From NCBI GenBank assembly GCA_040216765.1, contig JAVJON010000019.1, positions 186,001-250,000 of the forward strand: a stretch of 64,000 bases of DNA. Direction: 5' to 3'. The position numbers and the translations under genes are program-made. The stretch is from Marinibaculum sp040216765 (lineage in GTDB: Bacteria > Pseudomonadota > Alphaproteobacteria > Ferrovibrionales > Ferrovibrionaceae). Below are positions 16,210 to 24,776 of this stretch, piece after piece. How positions within the stretch are numbered: position 1 is the first letter of the stretch; each line of letters opens with the position of its first letter. Below the pieces are notes generated by a model. That model had not been told where the DNA came from. It did no database searches and worked only from the letters and a program-made list of their open reading frames with translations.

Positions 16210-18066
16210 ATGACAGGCCCCGCCCGCCCCCGGATCGCCAGCCTGGCGGATATCGCGGCGCTGGAGGCGCTGCCCTTCGAGACGGTCTATCCGCCCGGGT
16301 CGGTCCATGACCTGCTCCGCCGCTCCGCGGCAGCGTTCGGCGACCGGATCGCCCTGACCTACCTGCCGTCGGGCGACCCCGCCGAGGCGCCGCAGCAGAC
16401 CGGCTATGCCGAGCTTCTGGGGCTGGTGACCCAGGCGGCGAATCTGTTCCGCGGCCTGGGCGTCGGCCGCGACAGCGCGGTCGCCCTGCTGATGCCGCCG
16501 GTGCCGGACACGCATGTCGCCCTCTGGGGCGCGGAGATCGCCGGCCGCGCCTGCCCGATCAACTTCATGCTCGGCACCGACCATATCGTGGAGCTGGTGC
16601 AGGCGGCCGGCGCGCGGGTCCTGGTCGCCTTCGGGCCGCATCCGGCGCTGGAGATCTGGGCAAAGGCGGAGGCGGTGGCCGCCCGCGTACCGGGGCTGGT
16701 CGTGCTGCGCGGCGGCGGTGACGGCCCGGGCAGCCTGCGCGCAGCACTGGCCGGGCAGCGTGCCGACGGGCTGGATTTCGCCGCCCCCGGCCCTGCCGAC
16801 ATCGCGGCCTGCTTCCATACCGGCGGCACCACCGGCGCACCGAAGCTGGCGCAGCACCGTCATGGCAACCAGGTGCATACCGCGATCTCGGCGGCGATGC
16901 TCTACGATGCCGGGCCGCAGGACGTGATCGTCAACGGCTTCCCGCTGTTCCACGTGGCCGGCGCCTTCGTCTACGCCCTGTCGATGTTCGCGGTCGGCGC
17001 CCGGGTGGTGCTGCCGACGGCCCTGGGGCTGCGCGATCCGGCCTTCATGCGCAACTACTGGCGCTTCGTCGAGCGCGAAGGGGTCACCCTGCTCGCCGCG
17101 GTGCCGACGATCATCGCCACCCTGCTGAAGACCCCGGTGGACGGCGCGGAGATCTCGTCGGTGCGGCTGCTGGCGACCGGCGGCTCGCCCCTGCCGGGCG
17201 AGCTGGCGGCCGCCTTCGAGGCGCGCTTCGGCGTGCCGGTCCGCAACATCCTGGGCATGACCGAATGTGCCGGCGTGGTCTCCATCGAGCCCTTCCACGG
17301 GCCCCGGGTGCCCGGGTCCACCGGCCTGCGCCTGCCCTTCTCGGAGGTCGTCGCGCTGCCGCTGGGGCCGGACGGGCCCGACCTCGCGGGCCGTTGCGCC
17401 GTGGGCGCGACCGGGGTGATCGCCCTGCGCGGCCCCAATGTCGGCCCCGGCTATACCGACCCGGCGCGCAATGCCGGCACCTTCGCCGGCGATGGCTGGC
17501 TGATCAGCGGCGATCTGGGCCATGTCGACGCCCAGGGCTATGTGCATGTCACGGGGCGGGCCAAGGACGTGATCATCCGCGGCGGCCACAATATCGACCC
17601 GGCGACGATCGAGGAGGCCCTGGCCGCCCACCCGGCGGTCGAGATCTGTGCCGCCGTCGGCCGGCCGGACACCTATGCCGGCGAACTGCCGGTGGCCTTC
17701 GTGACCTTCAAGCCCGGGCAGTCCGCGTCGGAGGCCGCGTTGCTCGCGTTCCTGGCCGACCGGATCCCGGAACGCCCGGCGCTGCCGAAGCAGGTCACCG
17801 CGCTGGACGCGATGCCGCTGACCCCGGTCGGCAAGATCTACAAGCCGGCCCTGCGCCTGAAGGCGATAGAGGCGGTGTTCGGCGACCTGCTGGCAGCGGC
17901 CCTGGCCGGCAGCGGCACCCGGGCCGATGTGGCAGGCATCGACGAGGGCGGCCGCCTGTCCGCCCGGCTGCGGCTCTCCGGCGGCGACCGTCCGGCCGCC
18001 GAGGCAGCGATCGCCGCGGCCCTGCGCGACCTGTCGGTGCCCTACCGGGCGGAATGGCCGGACTGA
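16210..18066 (+). CDS. acyl-CoA synthetase (AMP-forming)
   Basis: 618 residues of the ANL superfamily, which activates a carboxylic acid to an acyl-adenylate and then a CoA thioester. The P-loop is FHTGGTTGAPK (first Ser replaced by Gly), the A5-like motif NILGMTECAG, the A7/A8 hinge ISGDLGHVDAQGYVHVTGRAKDVI, and the C-terminal lysine lies in TPVGKIYKPALR. ATG 16210 has GGAGAG eight bases upstream; the in-frame GTG at 16201 is too close to it. It lies 25 bases after purA, so read-through is possible, but the substrate is unknown. It has an extra C-terminal stretch of about 70 residues after the usual end. Confidence 0.8.
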   Translation: MTGPARPRIASLADIAALEALPFETVYPPGSVHDLLRRSAAAFGDRIALTYLPSGDPAEAPQQTGYAELLGLVTQAANLFRGLGVGRDSAVALLMPPVPDTHVALWGAEIAGRACPINFMLGTDHIVELVQAAGARVLVAFGPHPALEIWAKAEAVAARVPGLVVLRGGGDGPGSLRAALAGQRADGLDFAAPGPADIAACFHTGGTTGAPKLAQHRHGNQVHTAISAAMLYDAGPQDVIVNGFPLFHVAGAFVYALSMFAVGARVVLPTALGLRDPAFMRNYWRFVEREGVTLLAAVPTIIATLLKTPVDGAEISSVRLLATGGSPLPGELAAAFEARFGVPVRNILGMTECAGVVSIEPFHGPRVPGSTGLRLPFSEVVALPLGPDGPDLAGRCAVGATGVIALRGPNVGPGYTDPARNAGTFAGDGWLISGDLGHVDAQGYVHVTGRAKDVIIRGGHNIDPATIEEALAAHPAVEICAAVGRPDTYAGELPVAFVTFKPGQSASEAALLAFLADRIPERPALPKQVTALDAMPLTPVGKIYKPALRLKAIEAVFGDLLAAALAGSGTRADVAGIDEGGRLSARLRLSGGDRPAAEAAIAAALRDLSVPYRAEWPD

Positions 18067-18171
18067 TACGACCGGTCGGGCGGTTCCTGAAACCGCCCGA
18101 TCCAGTGTCGGCATGAAACAGGGACGACGGCGCCGGGGAGCCTCGCTGCAGCCGCAGTCTTTCCCGCCTGC

Positions 18172-18681
18172 TCAGCCCGCCTGCCGCAGGTAGAAGATCA
18201 GGTCCATTTCCGGCGCGGGCCTGCCAAGCCCGGTGAGGATCGCGCTGGCCTGGCCGCGGTGATGGGTCTGGTGGTTGAAGATATGCGCCAGGAGCGGCCC
18301 CAGCGGCTGCGCCTGGTCGCTGCCGGCGGTGGTGCGATAGCGCACCACCCGGTCCAGGTCGTCCGCCGCGAGTCCGGAGACGAAGGCAAGGATGCGCTCG
18401 TCTTCCGCGGCGCGGGCCTTGCGGAGTTCGGCCAGGCTGTCGGCGAGGGTCGCATCCAGCCGGCCGGGCGCCTCGCCGGTGCCGGTGATGCGCCGGAACC
18501 AGATCCGGTCGCCGGCCAGGACATGGTTCAGGGTGCCGTGCAGCGAGCCGAAGAAGGCGCCGCGATCGGCCATGTAGTCGGCCTCCGGCAGGGTCGCGGC
18601 CGCATCGTAGAGCAGCCCGTTGGCCCAGCGGTTGTAGCCGGCAAACCTGCGGAAATGGTCGAGCAAGCGGGCCTCGTGCAA
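18172..18681 (-). CDS. DinB-like metal-binding protein
   Basis: 169 residues of the DinB/YfiT four-helix-bundle superfamily. The three-histidine metal site is visible as H49/H53 region LHGTLNHVLAGDRIWF and the C-terminal NHQTHHRGQAS. Members act as thiol-dependent S-transferases or hydrolases; here the substrate is unknown. The only in-frame start before the conserved N-terminus is TTG at 18681, which lies four bases after a 26-bp perfect palindrome, so its ribosome site would be in a hairpin. It follows rpoH by about 43 bases on the same strand. Confidence 0.75.
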   Translation of the reverse strand: MHEARLLDHFRRFAGYNRWANGLLYDAAATLPEADYMADRGAFFGSLHGTLNHVLAGDRIWFRRITGTGEAPGRLDATLADSLAELRKARAAEDERILAFVSGLAADDLDRVVRYRTTAGSDQAQPLGPLLAHIFNHQTHHRGQASAILTGLGRPAPEMDLIFYLRQAG

Positions 18682-18684
18682 TGG

Positions 18685-18710
18685 CCGGCCGGCAGCGCGC
18701 TGCCGGCCGG
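18685..18710. repeat. 26-bp perfect palindrome between rpoH and the DinB-like gene
   Basis: CCGGCCGGCAGCG followed directly by its exact complement. It starts 15 bases after the rpoH stop (minus strand) and ends four bases before the TTG start of the next gene. With no T-tract it is not a classical terminator, but it can form a very stable hairpin that may end or protect the rpoH transcript and limit translation of the downstream gene. Confidence 0.6.
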
Positions 18711-18724
18711 GCCTTCGCCCTGTC

Positions 18725-19609
18725 TCAGGCCGGCAGGAGGCGCTGCTCGATCGCCGCGGTGCGCATGTTCTTCTGCAGCTTCTCGAAGGCGCGGACCTCG
18801 ATCTGCCGGACCCGTTCGCGGCTGATGTCGTACTCCTTGCTCAGCTCCTCCAGGGTCTTCGGCTCCTCGTTCAGGCGCCGCTCGGTGAGGATGTGGCGCT
18901 CCCGGTCGGTGAGGGTCTTCATCGCCGCCTGCAGCAGGCCGCGGCGGCTGGTCAGCTCCTCCTCCTCGGCGAAGCGGGTCTCCTGGTCCAGCTCCTCGTC
19001 GACCAGCCAGTCCTGCCACTCGCCCTCGCCGTCGATGCGCAGCGGCGCATTCAGCGAATTGTCGGGCGCGGCAAGGCGCCGGTTCATCGACACGACATCC
19101 TCCTCGGAGACCGCCAGCCGGGTGGCGATGGTGGTCACCTGCTCCGGCGACAGGTCGCCCTCGTCGATCGCCTGGATCTGGCCCTTCACCTTGCGCAGGT
19201 TGAAGAACAGCTTCTTCTGCGCCGCGGTGGTGCCGATCTTCACCAGCGACCAGGAGCGCAGGATATATTCCTGGATCGCGGCCCGGATCCACCACATGGC
19301 ATAGGTCGCCAGGCGGAACCCCTTGTCGGGCTCGAACCGCTTCACCGCCTGCATCATGCCGATATTGCCTTCGGCAATCAGCTCCGACAGCGGCAGGCCG
19401 TAGCCGCGATAGCCCATGGCGATCTTCGCCACCAGGCGCAGATGGCTGGTCACCAGCTGATGCGCGGCATCGGTATCCTCATGCTCGCGCCAGGCCTTGG
19501 CGAGCATGAACTCCTGCCCCGGCTCGAGCATCGGGAACTTGCGGATCTCCTGCAGGTACATCGACAGGCCGCCGTCGCTGGGAACCGCGGGCAAGGTTGG
19601 TGTGGCCAT
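18725..19609 (-). CDS. rpoH: RNA polymerase heat-shock sigma factor (sigma-32)
   Basis: 294 residues. Region 2 (SHLRLVAKIAMGYRGYGLPLSELIAEGNIGMMQAVKRFEP, here given in part; RLATYAMWWIRAAIQEYIL for promoter opening) and the RpoH box QKKLFFNLRKVK are present. Region 4 ends in TLEELSKEYDISRERVRQIE. The RpoH box marks it as sigma-32 rather than the housekeeping sigma. ATG 19609 follows GGGGAGAG. It directs heat-shock gene transcription. A sigma-32-like promoter lies about 115 bases upstream, so it is likely autoregulated. Confidence 0.95.
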   Translation of the reverse strand: MATPTLPAVPSDGGLSMYLQEIRKFPMLEPGQEFMLAKAWREHEDTDAAHQLVTSHLRLVAKIAMGYRGYGLPLSELIAEGNIGMMQAVKRFEPDKGFRLATYAMWWIRAAIQEYILRSWSLVKIGTTAAQKKLFFNLRKVKGQIQAIDEGDLSPEQVTTIATRLAVSEEDVVSMNRRLAAPDNSLNAPLRIDGEGEWQDWLVDEELDQETRFAEEEELTSRRGLLQAAMKTLTDRERHILTERRLNEEPKTLEELSKEYDISRERVRQIEVRAFEKLQKNMRTAAIEQRLLPA

Positions 19610-19724
19610 CTCTGTCTCTCCCCTGAACTCTCCGGGTCCTGCACGGCGGCGGGATCGTCGCATTCCTTCCGAATGCGCGGCCGCCGAGCCGCCCGGAAAT
19701 CAATTCTGAACCGCTCGTTCCAAT

Positions 19725-19753
19725 ATATGGGGCCCGCCTTTCGGCATTTCGAG
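19725..19753 (-). promoter_or_regulatory. sigma-32-type promoter upstream of rpoH
   Basis: On the minus strand CTCGAAA (plus 19747-19753), a 14-base spacer and CCCCATAT (plus 19725-19732) closely match the sigma-32 consensus CTTGAAA N11-16 CCCCATNT. Transcription would begin near 19717, giving a leader of about 107 bases. The rest of the 370-base gap between rpoH and the ligase at 19980 shows no other clear element apart from the ligase ribosome site. Confidence 0.65.
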
Positions 19754-19979
19754 AGGGGCTGTCCCTCAATCCATTGCCTGCCGGCAGCCCGACAATCCTG
19801 CAACGCCGATCCTCGGCTTGCGGTTCCGCCGCAACCGGGCGTGACTGGAAGCTAGCCCCGGAATGCGCAGGAATTGTGGCAGACCGGTGCTGAAGGAAGC
19901 ATGAATGCCTTGCATTGCGGCGCGGCGGTGGTGCGATAATCCCGGCAATACGGGAACCGGATCCGGGGGAGGAAACAGC

Positions 19980-21617
19980 GTGTCGGAACGGGACGACTAT
20001 CTGCGCCTGCGCGAGGCCTTCTCGCTCAGCATCCCGCAGGACTACAATTTCGCCTTCGACCTGATCGACCGCCGCGCAGCGGAGCGGCCGGACATGACCT
20101 GCCTGATCACGGTGAACCGCGACGGCAGCGAGGTTCGCCATATCGGCTATGGCGAGATGGCCGCGCAATCCGCCCGCTTCGCCAACCTGCTGCTGGGGCT
20201 CGGCGCGGCGAAGGGCGACAAGGCGATCGTCATGCTGCCGCGCATCGCGGCCTGGTTCGACACCCTGTTCGGCTGCATGAAGGCCGGCGTGGTGTCGATG
20301 CCGGGCACCAACCTGTTGACCGCGAAGGACATCGCCTATCGCGTCCAGCGCGCCGGCGCCCGCTTCGCCGTGGTGACGGCGGAGCATGCGGAGAAGATCG
20401 AGCAGATCCGCGAGGCCTGCCCGACCCTGGAGCATCTGATCCTGGTGGGCGGGGAGCGGCCGGGCTGGACCGGCTGGGACGCGGCGATGGCGGCGCAGCA
20501 CGCGACCCTGCCGCGGGATTCCGCGCCGGCGACCCGCGCCGACGACGACATGATGATCTACTTCACCTCGGGCACCACCTCGCAGCCCAAGATGGTGCCG
20601 CGCGACTATGCCTATGCCCTGGCCCATACCATCACCGGGCGGTACTGGATGGACCTGCGCGAGGGCGATGTGCACTGGACCCTGACCGACACCGGCTGGG
20701 CCAAGGCGGCCTGGGGGATCCTGTTCCCGCCCATGCTGATGGGCGCCGCGGTGGTGGTCTATGACGGCGATGCGCGGTTCGATGCCGATCTGCACCTGAC
20801 CCTGATCCACCGCCTGGGCGTGAACACCTTCTGCGCGCCGCCGACGGTCTACCGCATCTTTGCCCAGACCGACCTGTCGAAACACGCGCTGGGCTCGCTG
20901 CGCCACTGCCTGGGTGCGGGCGAACCGCTGAACCCGGAGGTGATGCGCGTCTGGAAGCAGGCCACCGGCACCGAGGTGCATGACGGCTATGGCCAGACCG
21001 AGACGATCAACATCGTCGCCAACCTGCCGGGCTTCACGATCCGTCCGGGCTCGATGGGCCGGCCGGTGCCCGGCGTCACCGTCGACGTGATCGACGAGGA
21101 CGGCCAGGTCGTGCCCGACGGCACGATCGGCCATATCGCCGTGAAGCTGGACCGCGAGGGCAGTGCCTATGGCCTGTTCCGCGGCTATTACGACGACGAT
21201 GCGACCAACGAAAAGGTGTTCCGCCACGGCTGGTACTATACCGGCGACACCGCGACCCGGGATGCCGACGGCTATATCTGGTTCGTCGGGCGGGCGGACG
21301 ACATCATCCTGTCGGCCGGCTACCGGATCAGCCCGTTCGAGGTGGAGAGCGCCCTGATCGAGCATCCCGCGGTGGCGGAATCGGCGGTCATCGGCAAGCC
21401 CGACGAGATCCGCGGCGAGATCGTGAAGGCTTATGTCATCCTGGCCGCCGGCCATCAGCCGAGCGATGCCCTGAAGACCGATATCCAGGACTTCGTGAAG
21501 CGCCAGACCGCGCCGTACAAATATCCCCGCGAGATCGAGTTCGTCGACGCCCTGCCGAAGACCATCTCCGGCAAGATCCGCCGGGTGGAACTGCGGGCGG
21601 GCGAGGGCGGCGCGTAG
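19980..21617 (+). CDS. acyl-CoA synthetase (AMP-forming), medium-chain type
   Basis: 545 residues, ANL superfamily, closest in layout to the medium-chain acyl-CoA ligase / acetyl-CoA synthetase branch. P-loop YFTSGTTSQPKMV, motif DGYGQTETINIVANLPG, hinge YTGDTATRDADGYIWFVGRADDIILSAGYRISPFEVES, and catalytic lysine in PKTISGKIRRVELR are complete, so it should be active on an unknown medium-chain or aromatic acid. GTG 19980 follows GGGGGAGGAAA; the longer frame from ATG 19905 lacks a ribosome site. Divergent from rpoH. Confidence 0.83.
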   Translation: MSERDDYLRLREAFSLSIPQDYNFAFDLIDRRAAERPDMTCLITVNRDGSEVRHIGYGEMAAQSARFANLLLGLGAAKGDKAIVMLPRIAAWFDTLFGCMKAGVVSMPGTNLLTAKDIAYRVQRAGARFAVVTAEHAEKIEQIREACPTLEHLILVGGERPGWTGWDAAMAAQHATLPRDSAPATRADDDMMIYFTSGTTSQPKMVPRDYAYALAHTITGRYWMDLREGDVHWTLTDTGWAKAAWGILFPPMLMGAAVVVYDGDARFDADLHLTLIHRLGVNTFCAPPTVYRIFAQTDLSKHALGSLRHCLGAGEPLNPEVMRVWKQATGTEVHDGYGQTETINIVANLPGFTIRPGSMGRPVPGVTVDVIDEDGQVVPDGTIGHIAVKLDREGSAYGLFRGYYDDDATNEKVFRHGWYYTGDTATRDADGYIWFVGRADDIILSAGYRISPFEVESALIEHPAVAESAVIGKPDEIRGEIVKAYVILAAGHQPSDALKTDIQDFVKRQTAPYKYPREIEFVDALPKTISGKIRRVELRAGEGGA

Positions 21618-21668
21618 GCAAACGGACGTCGTCGCCGCAGGCGCCGCGCCGCGCTTCCCCCGGCAGCG

Positions 21669-21953
21669 TCATCCCGGCCCCCGAGCCGGGATCGCGACGC
21701 ACCGGTGCCGCCCGCACGGCATCGCCGCCTGCGCCATGGGTCCCGGGTCAGGCCCGGGACGACGGACCCGAGGGCACCTTGCCGCACCGCCCCACATCCC
21801 GACCCCCGAGCCGGGATCGCGATGCAACGGTGCCGCCGTACGGCCTCGCCGCCCGCGTCATGGGTCCCGGGTCAGGCCCGGGACGACGGGGACAGGGGGA
21901 GCCTCGCCGCGCCGCCCCACATGCCGTCATCCCGGCCCCCGAGCCGGGATCCA
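21669..21953. repeat. REP-like intergenic palindromic repeats
   Basis: The whole gap 21618-21993 is made of two alternating palindromic elements. Element A, ATCCCGGC-N6-GCCGGGAT with core CCCCCGAGCCGGGATC, lies at 21678-21693, 21803-21818 and 21936-21951. Element B, GTCCCGGG-TCAGG-CCCGGGAC, lies at about 21740-21761 and 21864-21885. They alternate with a period of about 125-133 bases and the sequence between copies is also related. This form is typical of extragenic palindromes dispersed in alphaproteobacterial chromosomes, placed here between convergent genes. Confidence 0.75.
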
Positions 21954-21993
21954 TGGCTGGAGGCTGCCGCCGTGCCGCTTCGCCGCGGAACCG

Positions 21994-23103
21994 TCAGCCT
22001 GCCGCCTCCAGCGCCGCCAGCAGGGCGGCCAGGTCCGCCGGCGGCGGCGTTTCGAAGCGCATCGCCTCGGCCGTGACCGGGTGGCGGAAGCCGAGCATGG
22101 CGGCATGCAGCGCCTGGCGCGGGAAGGCCGCCATCAGCGCGGCCGCGCCGTCGCCGCCCGCGCCGCCGCCCTTGCTGCGCTGCGGCCGGCGCTGCCGGCC
22201 ATAGAGCGGGTCGCCGACCACCGGGTGGCCGATATGCGCCAGGTGCACGCGGATCTGGTGGGTGCGCCCGGTCTCCAGCCGGCAGGCGATCAGGCTGGCC
22301 AGCGGCATGCCGCCCTCTCCCTCGGTGAAGGTCTTCAGCAGCCGGTAATGCGTCGCCGCCTGGCGGCTGCCCTGGCCGGAATGCACCGCCATCCGGGTGC
22401 GCAGGCGCGGGTCGCGGCCGAGCGGCGCGTCGATGCGGCCGACCGGCGGCATCGGCCGGCCCCAGGCCAAGGCGAGATATTCGCGCTCCAGGTCGTGCGC
22501 CTCGAACAGGGCCGCCAGGCCGCGATGGGCGGCATCGGTCTTTGCCGCGACCATCACGCCGGAGGTCTCCTTGTCCAGCCGATGGACGATGCCCGGGCGG
22601 CGCACGCCATTGATGCCGGACAGGCTGTCGCCGCAATGGCGCAGCAGGGCGTTGACCAGGGTCAGGTCGGGATTGCCCGGCGCCGGGTGCACCACCAGGC
22701 CGGCCGGCTTGTCGACGACGATCAGGTGGGCATCCTCGAACAGGATCGACAGGGGGATGTCCTGCGCTTCCGGCCGTGCCGCGACGGCGGGCGGCAGCAG
22801 CAGGGAATAGCATTCCCCCGGTTTGACCCGGTAGGAGGGCTCGCCTATCGTCCGCGCCGCGCCGGGCGGGACGGTCCCGGCCGGCTCTCTCGACACCGCA
22901 CCTTCGGCGATCAGGGCCTTGATGCGCTCCCGCGATGGCGCGGCCTCGGTACCTGCCAGATATCGGGCCAGCAGCCGGTCCAGCCGCGCGCCGGCCTCTT
23001 CCGGCGCCGGCGCGATGCGGAAGCGCAGCCCGTCCGGCCCCGCGTCCTGCGTCAGGGCGGGGGCGGGCGGTGCAGTGGGGTCTGGCGGCTCGGCTTCGGT
23101 CAT
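21994..23103 (-). CDS. rluD: 23S rRNA pseudouridine synthase, RluD-like
   Basis: 369 residues. An N-terminal S4 RNA-binding domain (about 30-95, RLDRLLARYL) precedes the RluA-family catalytic domain with the aspartate in GIVHRLDKETSGVMV and RTHQIRVHLAHIGHPVVGDPLYG. RluD modifies helix 69 of 23S rRNA. Relative to usual members it has a charged Gly/Ala-rich insert (SKGGGAGGDGAA) after YGRQRRPQR. ATG 23103 gives an N-terminal Pro-rich tail of about 25 residues; similarity starts after it. Divergent from the small membrane protein at 23178. Confidence 0.87.
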   Translation of the reverse strand: MTEAEPPDPTAPPAPALTQDAGPDGLRFRIAPAPEEAGARLDRLLARYLAGTEAAPSRERIKALIAEGAVSREPAGTVPPGAARTIGEPSYRVKPGECYSLLLPPAVAARPEAQDIPLSILFEDAHLIVVDKPAGLVVHPAPGNPDLTLVNALLRHCGDSLSGINGVRRPGIVHRLDKETSGVMVAAKTDAAHRGLAALFEAHDLEREYLALAWGRPMPPVGRIDAPLGRDPRLRTRMAVHSGQGSRQAATHYRLLKTFTEGEGGMPLASLIACRLETGRTHQIRVHLAHIGHPVVGDPLYGRQRRPQRSKGGGAGGDGAAALMAAFPRQALHAAMLGFRHPVTAEAMRFETPPPADLAALLAALEAAG

Positions 23104-23177
23104 GCGGGGGTCCGGCCTGGCGGCGGTGCGGGCCGGCCTACCGATAGGGGAAGACGGCGCGTGGCACAAACCGGGCG

Positions 23178-23561
23178 ATGGCGATGACAGCGGAAAAACA
23201 GGATTCCAGCGGAACTTCCGAAGCGGCTGAGGGGGCGGTGCCCAACCTTGCCCTGCTGAAGGCGATCGTCATCGGCCTCGGCGTGCTGATCGTGGCGGGG
23301 GTGATCGTGCTGGTCGTCACCATCGCCAACCGGCTGGGCGATATGGGCGAGGCGAAGCCCGCCGGCCAGGCACCGCCATCCGCGTCCTTCGGCCGGCTGG
23401 AGATCCCCGCCGCGCCGCAGGCCGAGATCCTCGCCGCCAGCACGAGCGGCGGCACCATCCTCCTGACCCTGCGTGCGCCCGGCCGGCCCGACAGCGTGGT
23501 GGTGCTGGACGCCGCCACCGGGCAGGAGCGCGGCCGGCTGCAGCTGGCGCCCGGGCCATGA
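23178..23561 (+). CDS. small single-pass membrane protein (DUF6476-like)
   Basis: 127 residues: a polar N-terminus of about 25, one strong transmembrane helix (AIVIGLGVLIVAGVIVLVVTIA, about 29-50), then about 75 residues outside with beta-like segments ending in VVLDAATGQERGRLQL. The pattern fits a small alphaproteobacterial family (DUF6476, from memory). Its stop overlaps the next start by four bases (ATGA), so it is the first gene of a translationally coupled run. Function unknown. ATG 23184 is an equally possible start. Confidence 0.65.
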   Translation: MAMTAEKQDSSGTSEAAEGAVPNLALLKAIVIGLGVLIVAGVIVLVVTIANRLGDMGEAKPAGQAPPSASFGRLEIPAAPQAEILAASTSGGTILLTLRAPGRPDSVVVLDAATGQERGRLQLAPGP

Positions 23562-24073
23562 TCCGCCTGCGGCCGGCGGACCTGGACAGGCTGGCCGGCT
23601 GGGCGGAGGCCGCCTATCCGCAGGAGGCCTGCGCCCTGCTCGCCGGCCGTCCGCGGCCCGGCGCCGTCATCGACCTGACCCGGCTGGAGGCCAGCCGCAA
23701 CCTCGCCGCCGCGCCGGACCGCGCCTTCGAGGTCGACCTGGGCCTGCGCATCGGCCTGGAGCGCGACCTGCGCGAGCGGCCGGATGCGGGCGATCACGGC
23801 GCCGAGCGCCTGGTCGGGCTCTGGCATTCCCATCCCGACGGCCCCGCGATGCCGTCGGAGCGCGACCGGCTGGCGGTGCAGGAGGACCTGCTCTGGCTGG
23901 TCACGTCGGTCAGAAGCGGCCGCGCCTGTCAGACCCGCGCCTTCCGCCCGCTGCTCGGCCCCGGCCGGCCGGGGCCGCGGCACCGGATCGGCGGCTTCCG
24001 CCCGGTCGCGGGCTTCCAGGAGGAGGCGCTGGTGGTGCACGAACAGCAACCGACAGGAGAGGATCGGCGATGA
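23558..24073 (+). CDS. JAMM/MPN+ domain metalloprotease-like protein
   Basis: 171 residues with a bacterial JAB domain. The zinc site is complete: a glutamate in YPQEACALLAG (about 23), then LWHSHPDGPAMPSERD, which gives His-x-His, Ser and Asp of the JAMM signature. Bacterial members are isopeptidases or cysteine-releasing enzymes acting on small ubiquitin-fold carriers; no such carrier gene is adjacent. It overlaps both neighbours by four bases (ATGA each side), so it is part of the 23178-24747 unit. Confidence 0.8.
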   Translation: MIRLRPADLDRLAGWAEAAYPQEACALLAGRPRPGAVIDLTRLEASRNLAAAPDRAFEVDLGLRIGLERDLRERPDAGDHGAERLVGLWHSHPDGPAMPSERDRLAVQEDLLWLVTSVRSGRACQTRAFRPLLGPGRPGPRHRIGGFRPVAGFQEEALVVHEQQPTGEDRR

Positions 24074-24747
24074 GCGAGACTGCGGGGGACGGGGCGGGCC
24101 ACGGGTCGATCAAGGCCGTGCTGTGGGATTTCGGCGGGGTCTTCACGACCAGCCCGTTCGAGGCCTTTGCCCGCTACGAGGCGGAGCATGGCCTGCCGAA
24201 GGATTTCCTGCGCGGCGTGAATGCCCGCAACCCGGACCGCAATGCCTGGGCAGCAATGGAGCGCAGCGAGGTCAGCACCGAGGAATTCGACCGGCTGTTC
24301 CGGGAGGAAAGCCGCGCCGCCGGCCACGAGGTGCCCGGCCGCGACGTGCTGGCCCTGCTGTCGGGCGATGTGCGCGACGAGATGGTCGCCGCGCTGAAGG
24401 TCGTCGCCGGCCGCTACCGCACCGCCTGCATCACCAACAACATGCGCATGGGCCATGGGCCGGCGATGGCCGGCGATGCGCAGAAGGCGGCGCGGATCAC
24501 CGATATCCTGGAGATCTTCGAGGTGGTGATCGAGAGCAGCAAGGTCGGCATGCGCAAGCCCGAGCCCGGGATCTACGAGATGGCCTGCCGCGCGCTCGAG
24601 GTCGGCCCGGCCGAGGCGGTCTACCTGGACGACCTTGGCGTCAACCTGAAGCCGGCGCGCGCGATGGGCATGCGCACCGTCAAGGTGGCCGGGGTCGACC
24701 AGGCGCTGGGCGAGCTGGAAGCGATCCTGGGTCACGGGCTGCGCTGA
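24070..24747 (+). CDS. HAD-IA family hydrolase
   Basis: 225 residues. HAD motif I DFGGVFTTSPFEAF, motif II in ITNN, lysine motif III in KVGMRKPEPGIYE and motif IV VYLDDLGVNL are all in place, with a cap domain at about 30-100. The DFGGVFT form resembles the N-terminal HAD domain of epoxide hydrolase and ACAD10-type fusions. ATG 24070 overlaps the JAMM gene stop and follows AGGAGAGGA. The acyl-CoA dehydrogenase gene begins 29 bases downstream, echoing the HAD/kinase-ACAD fusions of hydroxy-acid catabolism. Substrate unknown. Confidence 0.8.
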   Translation: MSETAGDGAGHGSIKAVLWDFGGVFTTSPFEAFARYEAEHGLPKDFLRGVNARNPDRNAWAAMERSEVSTEEFDRLFREESRAAGHEVPGRDVLALLSGDVRDEMVAALKVVAGRYRTACITNNMRMGHGPAMAGDAQKAARITDILEIFEVVIESSKVGMRKPEPGIYEMACRALEVGPAEAVYLDDLGVNLKPARAMGMRTVKVAGVDQALGELEAILGHGLR

Positions 24748-24776
24748 GCGCGGCCAAAGCAAGGGGAGGGCGGTCG

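Noticed and set aside
21736..23187. plus-strand frames with MGPGSGPGRR-type repeats
   Set aside because: Products of the REP-like palindromes and antisense of rluD.
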